This document shows, in pieces, positions 1 through 7,411 of a DNA stretch of 64,000 nt. Both the position numbers and the translations under genes were made by a program. Location of the stretch: positions 62,001-126,000 of the IMG/VR virus record IMGVR_UViG_3300020438_000007. One strand, given 5' to 3'. Under the pieces are notes generated by a model that ran no database searches, had not been told where the DNA came from, and saw only the letters and a list, made by a program, of their open reading frames with translations. Origin of the DNA: a virus. Every line of letters begins with the position of its first letter. The first letter of the stretch is position 1.

Positions 1-104
1 CCATTTTCTACTCTCTGCTTTTTCTCACAGTTTTCATATGTTTCTATGATAGATTTGCATAATGATTCATCAAAAACCTCATAGGTCTTGATGAATTTAT
101 CCAT
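1..104 (-). CDS. Partial CDS, N-terminus only; possible 2OG-Fe(II) oxygenase
   Basis: An ATG at 104 opens a frame that stays open to the left edge, so only about 34 residues are visible, beginning MDKFIKTYEVFDESLCKSII. The start overlaps the uvsX stop by 8 nt, an overlap size repeated throughout this window, which supports it as a real gene. The pattern (aromatic-rich strand, then an acidic residue, Leu-Cys and an amphipathic helix) resembles the N-terminus of phage prolyl-hydroxylase-like oxygenases. No catalytic residue is in view, so the family is a guess. The gene continues outside the window. Confidence 0.55.
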   Translation of the reverse strand, partial: MDKFIKTYEVFDESLCKSIIETYENCEKKQRVEN

Positions 105-1098
105 AGCTAAAGGTATCCCCTGCAACCTTCTCCAACTTTGCCATAACTTCGTCAGTAAAATATTCTTCGGGGGAAGCCAGAATTTGTTTGGCATAGATCT
201 TCTTACCATTCATCTCATAACGACCAGCAACATTCTTCCACAGACCACCAAGTTCTCCTAGTTCTAGAAGACCATAGTATCTGTCAAGACCTCTCTCATC
301 ATAGTAAAGTCTGATAGCGACTTCCTTATTTTCTTTACTCAGACGCGACTTGTGCGTCTTAGCTTTAATAAGATTTCCAACGACTTCCGTTCCTTCCTTT
401 TCTTTAGCCTTTCTAAGATAAATGATTGTGCTCGCTGCATACTTGAGACCGCTGCCTCCGCCCATCTCTTTGGTGGGAACGTATGATCCGATGACATCAT
501 AGGTATGATTAGTAACTATTAGTGGAATCTTTGCCTGACCAAGTTTAAGAGTTAACATTCTAAATGCACCCTTGACAAGTTGAGATTTGGTCATGTCTCT
601 GACTTGTTTATCATCTAGTGCGTCACGAATCTCTTTCTCTGTGGATAACATACCAAGAGAATCCAATACAAACATACAAGGTTTGCGATTGTCCTCATCT
701 GTCTTAAGGTATATATCTACGGCTTTAAGTGCCTTCTGTCTAAACTCTTCGATTGTTACCACATTGACAACAACGAGCCTTTCGAGATCAACTCCTCTAG
801 ACTCAAGGAGTCCCCTATTGACAGCAGCTTCAGTATCAAAATAGAGACAATACCCATCAGGGTTAGTGTCAAGGAAATTTTTAACGACAGCGAGGCTGAA
901 GAAAGTTTTTCCAGTGCTAGACTCCCCAGCAATAGCAGTAATCTTATTCCGAGATACACCACCAAATATACTACCTGATACGAGTCCGTTAAAAATGTAC
1001 GAACCTGTGTCAATAAATTCTTCAGTCGATTCTGCCTCGGAGGCAAGGTGGGTGTACTCATCTCCTATCTCTTTGACTATTTCTTTTAAAAAATCCAT
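97..1098 (-). CDS. uvsX: UvsX RecA-like recombinase
   Basis: Strand-exchange ATPase of T4-type recombination-dependent replication. It forms filaments on single-stranded DNA, with UvsY as its loader (also in this window). At 333 residues it is somewhat shorter than T4 UvsX. The Walker A loop GESSTGKT lies at residues 58-65, and a Walker B strand ending in LDSLG follows near residue 147. The C-terminal half carries the GGGSGLKYAAS and KAKTHKSRL segments expected of RecA-type DNA-binding loops and core. An AT-rich TATAAT element on the minus strand at 1113-1118 could be an early -10 box, but I see no convincing -35. The assignment is firm. Confidence 0.97.
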   Translation of the reverse strand: MDFLKEIVKEIGDEYTHLASEAESTEEFIDTGSYIFNGLVSGSIFGGVSRNKITAIAGESSTGKTFFSLAVVKNFLDTNPDGYCLYFDTEAAVNRGLLESRGVDLERLVVVNVVTIEEFRQKALKAVDIYLKTDEDNRKPCMFVLDSLGMLSTEKEIRDALDDKQVRDMTKSQLVKGAFRMLTLKLGQAKIPLIVTNHTYDVIGSYVPTKEMGGGSGLKYAASTIIYLRKAKEKEGTEVVGNLIKAKTHKSRLSKENKEVAIRLYYDERGLDRYYGLLELGELGGLWKNVAGRYEMNGKKIYAKQILASPEEYFTDEVMAKLEKVAGDTFSYG

Positions 1099-1113
1099 AA
1101 TGATTCACTTCTA

Positions 1114-1773
1114 TTATAATTCTACCACAGACCACAATAAATTACCAGCAATTGATATTCTTGGTTCATTTGTGTTATAAAATGGATACACTTGATGATG
1201 TAATGTCGATGGAAATAACATCAGGGTGCCTTCCATTTCTGGACTCATGAAGATAGGATACTCAATGGTATTCCCTAGAATATCATTGTAGGTAAACTGA
1301 AAATCAGATGCAGCTTTAGAATGGAATGGTAGGTTGTGTTGATCCTCATGGTGTGTGGGGATCTTCATCCAGATCACAAATGATGTAATCCCTGAGTGGG
1401 CGTGTTCTGGATTGAACTCAGTTTGATATTGGTAGTTTACCCACCAATTCATTCTAAGTTCTGTTGTATATTTTAGATCTAAACTTGGGTCAAGATCTAT
1501 AGGAGGAAAGTAATGCTTTGGGTCTTCATCTATCAACTGTTGTGTTAGAGGACCTACAACTTCATCTTTGAATTTGTTAGCGTCGTCTTTCAATCCTAGA
1601 CTGCCAGTTATATTTCCAGCAAGTCTGTAACTGTAATCGTTACTATTATTGACATTATCTTTCTCCGCCTGTTTAACCACAGACCAAAGATAAGTCATCC
1701 ACTTATCATTAAGTTTAGTCTTATACAATGGCATATTGGGTAATTTAAACCCTTCCCATGCTATGTCACTCAT
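1114..1773 (-). CDS. Phage 2OG-Fe(II) oxygenase-like protein (PF13759 type)
   Basis: Predicted non-haem iron, 2-oxoglutarate-dependent oxygenase of the family common in marine myoviruses; substrate unknown. Visible features over 219 residues: an HAHSG motif supplying the first metal ligand region, a strand with SFVIWMKIP, and near the C-terminus a LFPSTLHHQVYPF segment followed by EPRISIAGN, the usual distal His and 2OG-binding Arg region. It is the first of several oxygenase-like genes in this window. The start overlaps the upstream zinc-ribbon gene by 8 nt, so the two are probably translationally coupled. Family membership is inferred from motif order, not from a search. Confidence 0.8.
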   Translation of the reverse strand: MSDIAWEGFKLPNMPLYKTKLNDKWMTYLWSVVKQAEKDNVNNSNDYSYRLAGNITGSLGLKDDANKFKDEVVGPLTQQLIDEDPKHYFPPIDLDPSLDLKYTTELRMNWWVNYQYQTEFNPEHAHSGITSFVIWMKIPTHHEDQHNLPFHSKAASDFQFTYNDILGNTIEYPIFMSPEMEGTLMLFPSTLHHQVYPFYNTNEPRISIAGNLLWSVVEL

Positions 1774-1912
1774 CTCTCTTTGGATAATAAACTTCTACAT
1801 AAGATTCACACTTAGGACATGAAAGATTAGTTACGAAACTATACTCCTCAGCAAAGGGACAATCAGTATCCCCTCCCCATATGAGTTCAGTGTTGCAGTG
1901 CCAACAATTCAT
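1766..1912 (-). CDS. Small zinc-ribbon protein (48 aa)
   Basis: A 48-codon gene starting MNCWHCNTELIWGG. It has one Cys-x-x-Cys pair near the start and a second pair (SCPKC) near residue 32, the arrangement of a minimal zinc ribbon. It ends in TGA, overlapping the start of the next gene by 8 nt. Its own ATG overlaps the TGA of the upstream micro-gene in an ATGA. Such short zinc ribbons recur near gene 43 in marine T4-like phages. A nucleic-acid or protein-binding role is inferred only from the fold. Confidence 0.75.
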   Translation of the reverse strand: MNCWHCNTELIWGGDTDCPFAEEYSFVTNLSCPKCESYVEVYYPKRDE

Positions 1913-1992
1913 TTCTTAAAAACTCCAAGTTTTGCTAGTAGATATACTGACAATATTGTCCAGAATACAACTTCTAATCCTATATTATTCAT
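1909..1992 (-). CDS. 27-aa single-span membrane micro-protein
   Basis: A 27-codon frame starting MNNIGLEVVFWTILSVYLLA and ending in a Lys-rich tail: one hydrophobic helix with a positive C-terminus, as expected for a tiny inner-membrane peptide. Both ends are joined to neighbours by 4-nt ATGA overlaps (the nucleotidyltransferase stop upstream, the zinc-ribbon start downstream). This is the best evidence that it is translated, since it fills the gap exactly. Function unknown. Confidence 0.6.
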   Translation of the reverse strand: MNNIGLEVVFWTILSVYLLAKLGVFKK

Positions 1993-2453
1993 AGACCTAC
2001 TATTTTTCTTTGTCTTTCAAAGTAGTTGTGGAGCAACCATGAACTACTATTTTTCTTATCGGTTCCGCCTACACCAAACTCCATCTCTACTCTGGGATCA
2101 TCACCAAACTGATCCATCTCTGGTGTATTACCTTTACCACGATCACCTCCATTGGCAAAGACAACAGTTTGTGCGATCTCTAAACATCTTTCGATGGCAT
2201 GACACGCAGAACCGTGTTCATCATCCTCTACGGTAATCACGGCATCAACAACATCCAAGTGACGAATGATCTCTGCACGTTCTTTCCATGACATGAAGTA
2301 TTGTCCTTTCTTCTTAGTCAACCATTCTTCCGTGTTTAACCCCACTACTAGGTAATTTGTAAGATCTTTTGCTTGCTCGAAGTAAGCAATGTGGCCACTA
2401 TGAAGAGGATCAAAACCGCCTGTGACTAGAGTAAGTATTCTTTTCTTAGTCAT
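1989..2453 (-). CDS. Cytidylyltransferase-like nucleotidyltransferase
   Basis: Rossmann-type nucleotidyltransferase of about 154 residues. The N-terminus has the TGGFDPLHSGH signature, the T/HxGH motif that binds the nucleotide phosphates in glycerol-3-phosphate cytidylyltransferase and RfaE/HldE C-terminal domains. A GGDRGKGNTPE loop later in the protein fits the second nucleotide-binding region. I start it at the ATG at 2453 rather than an upstream TTG at 2456, which keeps an 8-nt overlap with the preceding small gene. Substrate unknown; a second, more clearly heptose-type enzyme lies at 46620-47015. Confidence 0.82.
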   Translation of the reverse strand: MTKKRILTLVTGGFDPLHSGHIAYFEQAKDLTNYLVVGLNTEEWLTKKKGQYFMSWKERAEIIRHLDVVDAVITVEDDEHGSACHAIERCLEIAQTVVFANGGDRGKGNTPEMDQFGDDPRVEMEFGVGGTDKKNSSSWLLHNYFERQRKIVGL

Positions 2454-2610
2454 CAAACTCTCCTTTTCTAGCTAAATATACTTTAACATTATTATAATGC
2501 TTTTCTATACTTTGTGCAAACCAATTTGCTGGATCTCTTGATTCAAAAACTTTCATCTGTGATTCAGAAAATATGCCGTTGTCTGTCCAACATACAATGT
2601 AACGTGTCAT
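2446..2610 (-). CDS. Hypothetical 54-aa protein downstream of gene 43
   Basis: Short gene starting MTRYIVCWTDNGIFSESQMK, 54 residues, mixed alpha/beta, no motif I recognise. Its ATG overlaps the gene 43 stop as ATGA and its TAA overlaps the following nucleotidyltransferase start by 8 nt, so it sits exactly in a coupled series. Tryptophan and tyrosine content and the absence of stops argue for real coding. Function unknown. Confidence 0.65.
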   Translation of the reverse strand: MTRYIVCWTDNGIFSESQMKVFESRDPANWFAQSIEKHYNNVKVYLARKGEFDD

Positions 2611-5111
2611 GCGAAGAAGGATTCAAGTGTATTCTTACGTTCGGTCTCCCAACCGATACAATCTAGAATAACCTTTACAGGTTCTAGGAATGATTTGCTA
2701 AATTGCAATTCATAGTCTACATGTTTATCTAGGTCGAGTTCAGTTGGGAAATCTTGAATGAAAGATATAACATTTTCGTGCATCCAATTAGGTGTCTTCA
2801 AGTAACAGAACTTGATCTTCTCACCATTATTAATCGCGGCATACTTATTGTCTATCCCCTTCTTCTTTGTATAGTGATTGTATAGGATGGCACCACGAAC
2901 ATGAATAGGACAACCCTTGTTATACATGTCAGAAGATGACTTCCACTTCTCCACGTTGGATACACTACGAGGGAATGCCACTTCTTCTGGTGGTAATGAT
3001 TTGAATTTAGTTCGACACTCCTCAATATAATCAATCACTTCATCCTCTGTTCCATTCATCAGTAAAGTAAAAGCATCTTTCAAGAACTTACGACATGGTG
3101 CAGGCGTAGAAGTTTTGATTGCTTCAATACCCATGATCTTAAGTTTAGCATCTTCATATCTAACTCCCTCACTATCCCATACGTTTAGAATATATCTTTT
3201 CTTTGCAGTCCATATACCAGTTGAAGCGATGTTCTCTCGCTTCATGATCATCTTTTGGTCGTAGGCGTTAACGTAGTCTGCCAGTTCTTGGTAAGAACTT
3301 TCAATATAAGGTTCAAGTTCCATCTCACAGACTTTATTAAGGAACGTGACAATGCCTTCAGTAGTTTTCTCTCTCCCCTCGTATACACGGTCAACCAAAG
3401 GACCCATATGCAAGTAAATAGAATCGGTATCACTAGCAATAACATAATCAATATCTTTTGTTTTTAAAATGGTATTCATCTTCTGGTTTATTTTATTCTC
3501 AATCCATCGGATTGATACTTGTCCAGATAGGGTAATGGCTTCTGCGTTCGCAAGTTTATAATAGCGAAAGTATTGATTACCAATAGCACCATAAGCACTG
3601 TTAAGGGCAATCTTCTTGGACATTTGGACGTTGTTGCATCTTGCAATCTCCTTTTCAAGTTCTTTAGTAGGGGTTTTTTCATAGGCTTGTTTTGCTTTGA
3701 TCATCCTCTTCTTGAAGATGACACGTTCATTATACATCTTCTCCATCAACTCAGGTAGGAAACCTTTCTTGTCCTTACTAAACATTGCACCGTTGGCACA
3801 AACTGCATATTCCTTATACATCTCAAAAGTAATCTCTTGATTGAGAAGTTTATCCACTGTGGCACTAGGATGTCTCTTTTCCTGTAATGTTTCTGGGGAG
3901 ATATTGTATTGCATAATCAAATGCGGATACAGTGAGTTCAAGTCAAAAGATACCACCCATTCATATCTACCAGGCTTAGGTTCTTTGACATACGCACCAG
4001 CATATTTCTCATCTTTCTTGTTACGATCCTTCTGTGGGATCACAATGTTTTTCTTTTTGAGATAGTTGTAGATGATCGCATCCCATGTACGAACTTGAAA
4101 CGCAACATCAGTAAAGTTGATCTTTGCATCATATGCTCGAGTACAACATAGGTCAATCAACTTGAGTTTATCCTCAAGACGGTCAACCAGTTCCACGTCA
4201 ACGATGTTGTAATCTACAAACTTCTGCCAGTTCTTTGTATAGAACTCACGGAATGTATCAAACTCACTGTGATCCAACTTCTTTTGACCGAGTTCCACCA
4301 TGGCAATATGATCCAATTTGAAACTCTCTTGGTTTGAAGTTGCAGGAGATTTCTTGTATAGATCCAAGTAATCAATTACAGATACGCCTGCAATATCAAA
4401 GACGATATTTGCACGACCCATTATTGTGATTTCATTCTTTCTTACAATGCCCCAAGGAGAGAACTTCTTGGCCACCTTCTCACCCATGAGACGTTCTACC
4501 CTACCCACAAGGTAAGGGATATCATACAGTTCACAGTTCCACCCTGTAATGACCTCAGGCGTGTGTTTCTGCCACCAGTCTAGGAATGTATAGATCAGAC
4601 CTTCCTCGTTGTGGCAGTCAATGTAAGAGTAGTTCTTTCTGTTTGGATTGGTCTGGTATGGACGTGATCCAAAGGTAGTAATTCTTTTAGTATTGTAATC
4701 CTGTATTGTGATCAGTAGAAGTTCTTCTGCAACATTAAAGACATCAGGGAAACCACTCTCCGCAGCAACCTCGATGTCAATAGTAACTAGATTAATTTTG
4801 CTTAGATCAAACTTGATATCATCCTCTGGATAATTATCAGAGATATATTGATGTACATATCTCTCATTACCAAAAATATTAAAGTTTTGTACTTGCGAAT
4901 ACTTGTCGATAAACTGCCTACAATCCTTGATTGTGCCAGGTTTGATCGGCTCTACAGATTGACCGTCAAGAGTCTTCCACTTACTTCTTTTCTTTGTAGG
5001 TACATAAAAGGTAGGATGAAACTCCTCCCTGTCACTAAAATGTTTTCCATTTTCATATCCCCTGACCAACATACTGTTGCCGATCTGGAAAACATTAGTG
5101 TAGAATTTCAT
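2607..5111 (-). CDS. gp43: DNA polymerase gp43 (family B)
   Basis: Replicative family-B polymerase with proofreading exonuclease, 834 residues (T4 gp43 has 898). The exonuclease I motif TIDIEVAAE places Asp112 and Glu114 at the T4 numbering. Exo II (ITGWNCELYDIPYL) and Exo III (YNIVDVELV) follow. Polymerase motif A is DLNSLYPHLI, motif B KKIALNSAYGAIGN, and motif C SDTDSIYLHMG with the catalytic aspartates. The gene works with the clamp (13310-14002) and clamp loader (8410-8790, 10570-11517). It is joined by ATGA overlaps to the genes on both sides. No intein or intron interrupts it. Confidence 0.98.
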   Translation of the reverse strand: MKFYTNVFQIGNSMLVRGYENGKHFSDREEFHPTFYVPTKKRSKWKTLDGQSVEPIKPGTIKDCRQFIDKYSQVQNFNIFGNERYVHQYISDNYPEDDIKFDLSKINLVTIDIEVAAESGFPDVFNVAEELLLITIQDYNTKRITTFGSRPYQTNPNRKNYSYIDCHNEEGLIYTFLDWWQKHTPEVITGWNCELYDIPYLVGRVERLMGEKVAKKFSPWGIVRKNEITIMGRANIVFDIAGVSVIDYLDLYKKSPATSNQESFKLDHIAMVELGQKKLDHSEFDTFREFYTKNWQKFVDYNIVDVELVDRLEDKLKLIDLCCTRAYDAKINFTDVAFQVRTWDAIIYNYLKKKNIVIPQKDRNKKDEKYAGAYVKEPKPGRYEWVVSFDLNSLYPHLIMQYNISPETLQEKRHPSATVDKLLNQEITFEMYKEYAVCANGAMFSKDKKGFLPELMEKMYNERVIFKKRMIKAKQAYEKTPTKELEKEIARCNNVQMSKKIALNSAYGAIGNQYFRYYKLANAEAITLSGQVSIRWIENKINQKMNTILKTKDIDYVIASDTDSIYLHMGPLVDRVYEGREKTTEGIVTFLNKVCEMELEPYIESSYQELADYVNAYDQKMIMKRENIASTGIWTAKKRYILNVWDSEGVRYEDAKLKIMGIEAIKTSTPAPCRKFLKDAFTLLMNGTEDEVIDYIEECRTKFKSLPPEEVAFPRSVSNVEKWKSSSDMYNKGCPIHVRGAILYNHYTKKKGIDNKYAAINNGEKIKFCYLKTPNWMHENVISFIQDFPTELDLDKHVDYELQFSKSFLEPVKVILDCIGWETERKNTLESFFA

Positions 5112-5368
5112 GCAGTTGCCAGTTTCAAATAAGAATCAATGAGTTCTCGGTGGGGTTCCACCAATGTTACTATTTTATCAGAACATATCATAATTTCAAC
5201 GTCGTCTGTTACCTTCTTTAACCAAGGCGACATATCATCACCCTCAAGTTCATAAGGTGATACAAGTTTGCAGTTTGGATCTCCAATATCAACAGCACCG
5301 ACTTCCTCTATCTTTGAGATAATAACGGCGCCATTAACTAGGATTAGTATCTTTACTTCCTGTTCCAT
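5108..5368 (-). CDS. Small beta-rich protein, Sm-like-looking paralogue
   Basis: An 86-residue protein upstream of gene 43, overlapping it by ATGA. It begins with alternating beta strands (VKILILVNGAVIISKIEEV), then has a SPY...MSPWL segment and an EIMICSDKIVTLVEP strand pair. The same order of elements appears in 5334-5669 and 23178-23594, so I treat the three as diverged paralogues with an Sm/LSm-like or other small-barrel layout. That fold suggestion is inference. A role in RNA binding or regulation near gene 43 is possible but unproven. Confidence 0.6.
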   Translation of the reverse strand: MEQEVKILILVNGAVIISKIEEVGAVDIGDPNCKLVSPYELEGDDMSPWLKKVTDDVEIMICSDKIVTLVEPHRELIDSYLKLATA

Positions 5369-5669
5369 AAATTTTAGTCTCGTAAGATTGTTTTACCATA
5401 GGTTTTGGTTCTACTATCGCAACGACCCAGCTGGGATCAATAGATATCTTTTTCTCATCAGATAAAGGCATCCAAGGATAGTATTGTACACTGTACTGTG
5501 TTTCTTCTTCCTCTTTTCCTTCTGTAAGTAACACAGGTGATTCAACCAACTTACAACAGTAAGCGTTTTCAAGAACGATGAAGATAGGTTTTTGATCCTC
5601 ATCTACAAGTTCTTTCACATCTGCGATGACTTCTTCGTTAGATTTTAGTAGAACTAGTTTGACGGTCAT
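5334..5669 (-). CDS. Small beta-rich protein, Sm-like-looking paralogue
   Basis: A 111-residue protein beginning MTVKLVLLKSNEEVIADVKE, with an acidic loop, then YYPWMPLSDEKKISIDPSW and VVAIVEPKP. It shares the strand, PW and EP pattern with 5108-5368 and 23178-23594. Its 3' end overlaps the next gene by 35 nt, more than usual here. The ATG has no purine-rich ribosome binding site. It lies directly after the structured non-coding stretch and repeats a GGTGCAAT sequence found in the last hairpin of that stretch, so leader structure may affect its translation. Confidence 0.65.
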   Translation of the reverse strand: MTVKLVLLKSNEEVIADVKELVDEDQKPIFIVLENAYCCKLVESPVLLTEGKEEEETQYSVQYYPWMPLSDEKKISIDPSWVVAIVEPKPMVKQSYETKIYGTGSKDTNPS

Positions 5670-5679
5670 TGCACCAGTA

Positions 5680-6000
5680 TATAGTTTGTAAAGCGGATGG
5701 GTGGTATTGCACCACCGTTTACAAGTTGGAAACCTGTCGTAATACTTTTATACGACACCCGCATGAAAGACCATCTGCCCGACTCTCTTGAGTTGCATCT
5801 TAGGTCTTGAAAGAAAGAGGGGAGGTTGGGTTCCTGTGTACCAACAAAGAATGGGCATTACTACAGAGTAAATACATTCTTGCCTGAGACCCGACTGGTA
5901 AGTCGATTCTGCTTTCGCAGCAGCACCACCTGTGTCTCATCACCTTAACCAGCAGTATGCCAGTAAGTTTATTCAGTCACTCCCAATGTTGCGTCCAACA
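5680..6000 (-). ncRNA. Structured non-coding RNA or long structured leader of the gene 43 operon
   Basis: About 320 nt without a gene, downstream of a consensus sigma-70 promoter. Perfectly complementary segments, in plus-strand coordinates: 5884-5889 with 5934-5939, enclosing 5892-5896/5901-5905 and 5909-5912/5917-5920 (the last with a GAAA tetraloop in the transcript); 5847-5853 with 5875-5881, enclosing 5858-5862/5867-5871; 5825-5829 with 5841-5845; 5767-5772 with 5803-5808, enclosing 5782-5785/5790-5793; 5736-5741 with 5751-5756; and 5686-5692 with 5718-5724, enclosing 5700-5705/5711-5716. I found no T-run terminator before 5669, so the RNA may be the 5' leader of the downstream genes or be processed from it. 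It matches no RNA family I could recognise. Confidence 0.65.
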
Positions 6001-6005
6001 AACTT

Positions 6006-6034
6006 ATTATAGTACGGTCTGTGTGGAGTGTCAA
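6006..6034 (-). promoter_or_regulatory. Consensus sigma-70 promoter for the structured RNA / gene 43 operon
   Basis: Minus-strand TTGACA (plus 6029-6034) and TATAAT (plus 6006-6011) separated by exactly 17 nt, a perfect match to the host housekeeping consensus. Initiation would fall near 5999. The -35 box contains the stop codon of the upstream metallopeptidase gene. It is the strongest promoter match I saw in the window. Confidence 0.85.
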
Positions 6035-6729
6035 CCCCCTTTGATAAATCCATTTTTCTCTAACCATTCCCCAGTCATAGGGGTGGGTGTGTAGACTTCC
6101 CACATGTTACCATTAGCACATGCTTTCAATGCGTTCATAGTCATGTTCTCAGTCTTCCCTGCCCAAAATGCTTCTTTCTCCCAAGGAATTGCACTGGGAG
6201 TTGCAGCATAAGTTTTAGTGGCAATGTTTTGCCAGATCTGAGGTACTTTTTCCTCATCCAGAATGATAGCAATCATACTATTATTGATAGTGCCTGCCAT
6301 ACAATCTTGTGCAGCGTGCCATCCTTCATGTCGCATGACACTCATGAGTGTACTAGGACGACCCATGAATGCTTTGTTCAAGAAGAAAGCATTACTAACT
6401 GTGTGATACACTCCACGATTTCCTACAGGAAAATATTTTTCATCTGCCAGATAAACCCTTACTCCCACTTGGTTAAGTGCCACCAACATCTCATTGAACT
6501 CGTCAGCAACAGTATTGAAACTAGCAGTATTGTTGTAGTTATTAGAAACATCAAGGAGAGAGAATACTTCTTCCACATCTTCAGTACATTCCCGAAGAAT
6601 CATACATCCCATTGCATCAGCACTGTGCCATCCTTTAGTAATCTTACCTTCGATGGGTTTAGGCAATGGATTTGCTAGTACAGGTACGCTCAATGCAAGA
6701 CCAATACATGTAGCAATGAACTTTTTCAC
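6031..6729 (-). CDS. Exported HExxH-motif putative metallopeptidase
   Basis: A 232-residue protein starting at GTG (6729) behind a GGGAG ribosome binding site. The first 20 residues (MKKFIATCIGLALSVPVLAN) form a classic Sec signal peptide with a likely cleavage after Ala19. The mature part contains HEGWH at residues 134-138, an HExxH zinc-peptidase motif, on a helix starting LMSVMR. Several conserved-looking acidic residues downstream could give the third ligand. Cysteine pairs are consistent with a periplasmic location. A minus-strand TATAAT about 15 nt upstream could be an early -10 element. Substrate unknown; peptidase activity is inferred only from the motif and export signal. Confidence 0.7.
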   Translation of the reverse strand: MKKFIATCIGLALSVPVLANPLPKPIEGKITKGWHSADAMGCMILRECTEDVEEVFSLLDVSNNYNNTASFNTVADEFNEMLVALNQVGVRVYLADEKYFPVGNRGVYHTVSNAFFLNKAFMGRPSTLMSVMRHEGWHAAQDCMAGTINNSMIAIILDEEKVPQIWQNIATKTYAATPSAIPWEKEAFWAGKTENMTMNALKACANGNMWEVYTPTPMTGEWLEKNGFIKGG

Positions 6730-6784
6730 GGATTACTCCCAAAATATGCCTACATTATACCACAAAAAAAGACCCCTGCATTGA

Positions 6785-7390
6785 TTAAGTGACACCAAGA
6801 TATAAAATATTACCAGCAATCATACATCTACCACCAACTTCCGAGTCTGGAACCTCATGTGATTGGTGTCCAGCAAAAAGTATTAGTCTACCTTCTATAA
6901 CTTGAATATCAATTCCTTCTACTCTTAATGGTGAACTGCCTTCTGGTGCATTAAGATAATATCCAAATGATAAAGAGTATGGCCAGTGATTGTGCATCAC
7001 TGCTCCTCCACCTTTAGGGTAACTCATTCCCCAATAATCAGCAATCTTAAATTTTTTAGAAGACTCAGGACTTTCGTTATATGCTGAGTTAGTCCATCTA
7101 GACATCTCATGAACCGATTCTACTAATATACTTTCTATCCAATCAAATAATATATGATGTTCTGGCAGATCTCTTTCGTTACCTGTGTAGAATTTTGTTT
7201 TTAATGCTTCACCATTTACACTGGTGTTTGCCCTATCAGTTATCCACTTGATCAATGGATCTCCTATCTGTTCTGAATACGGACATTCGCATATTACAGG
7301 TTCAAATGGAGAAGTCAATCCAGGCAGTTTGTTGTATTTTAGTTTACTTATATCCACAAAAAAAAACCCTCCGTTAGGAGGGTGATCCAT
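6785..7390 (-). CDS. 2OG-Fe(II) oxygenase-like protein with a terminator inside its 5' end
   Basis: A 201-residue frame whose C-terminal half carries the phage oxygenase pattern: MHNHWPYSLSFGYYL (metal-ligand region), SSPLRVEG, then LILFAGHQSHEVPDSEVGGR (distal His and 2OG-binding Arg) and MIAGN. The first eleven codons encode a perfect intrinsic terminator (7358-7382), so the N-terminal residues after MDHPPNGG may not be selected protein sequence. A GTG at 7357 is an alternative start but has no ribosome binding site. I keep the ATG at 7390 because a late promoter at 7404-7411 would start transcripts only a few nt upstream. Substrate unknown. Confidence 0.72.
   Translation of the reverse strand: MDHPPNGGFFFVDISKLKYNKLPGLTSPFEPVICECPYSEQIGDPLIKWITDRANTSVNGEALKTKFYTGNERDLPEHHILFDWIESILVESVHEMSRWTNSAYNESPESSKKFKIADYWGMSYPKGGGAVMHNHWPYSLSFGYYLNAPEGSSPLRVEGIDIQVIEGRLILFAGHQSHEVPDSEVGGRCMIAGNILYLGVT
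7358..7382 (-). terminator. Intrinsic terminator after hsp20
   Basis: On the minus strand, CCCTCC and GGAGGG (plus 7377-7382 and 7367-7372) pair around a 4-nt loop, followed by an uninterrupted run of nine T (plus 7358-7366). It should stop transcripts of hsp20, which ends at 7407. It lies inside the first codons of the downstream oxygenase frame. Confidence 0.85.
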
Positions 7391-7403
7391 CTCGAACTAC
7401 TAT

Positions 7404-7411
7404 TATTTATA
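7404..7411 (-). promoter_or_regulatory. T4-type late promoter TATAAATA
   Basis: Exact minus-strand TATAAATA overlapping the hsp20 stop codon. Initiation about 7 nt downstream would give a near-leaderless message for 6785-7390. The terminator at 7358-7382 would then begin too close to the start site to work, while still stopping hsp20 read-through. The motif match is direct; late use by gp55 is inferred from T4. Confidence 0.6.

Noticed and set aside
2454-2456. TTG start for the nucleotidyltransferase at 2456
   Set aside because: The ATG immediately after it at 2453 is preferable and keeps the 8-nt overlap pattern.
5680-6000. tmRNA, RNase P RNA, tRNA or group I intron in the non-coding stretch
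   Set aside because: I saw no T-loop sequence, CCA end, tag-peptide frame, RNase P core motif or intron core. The structure is reported only as unassigned.
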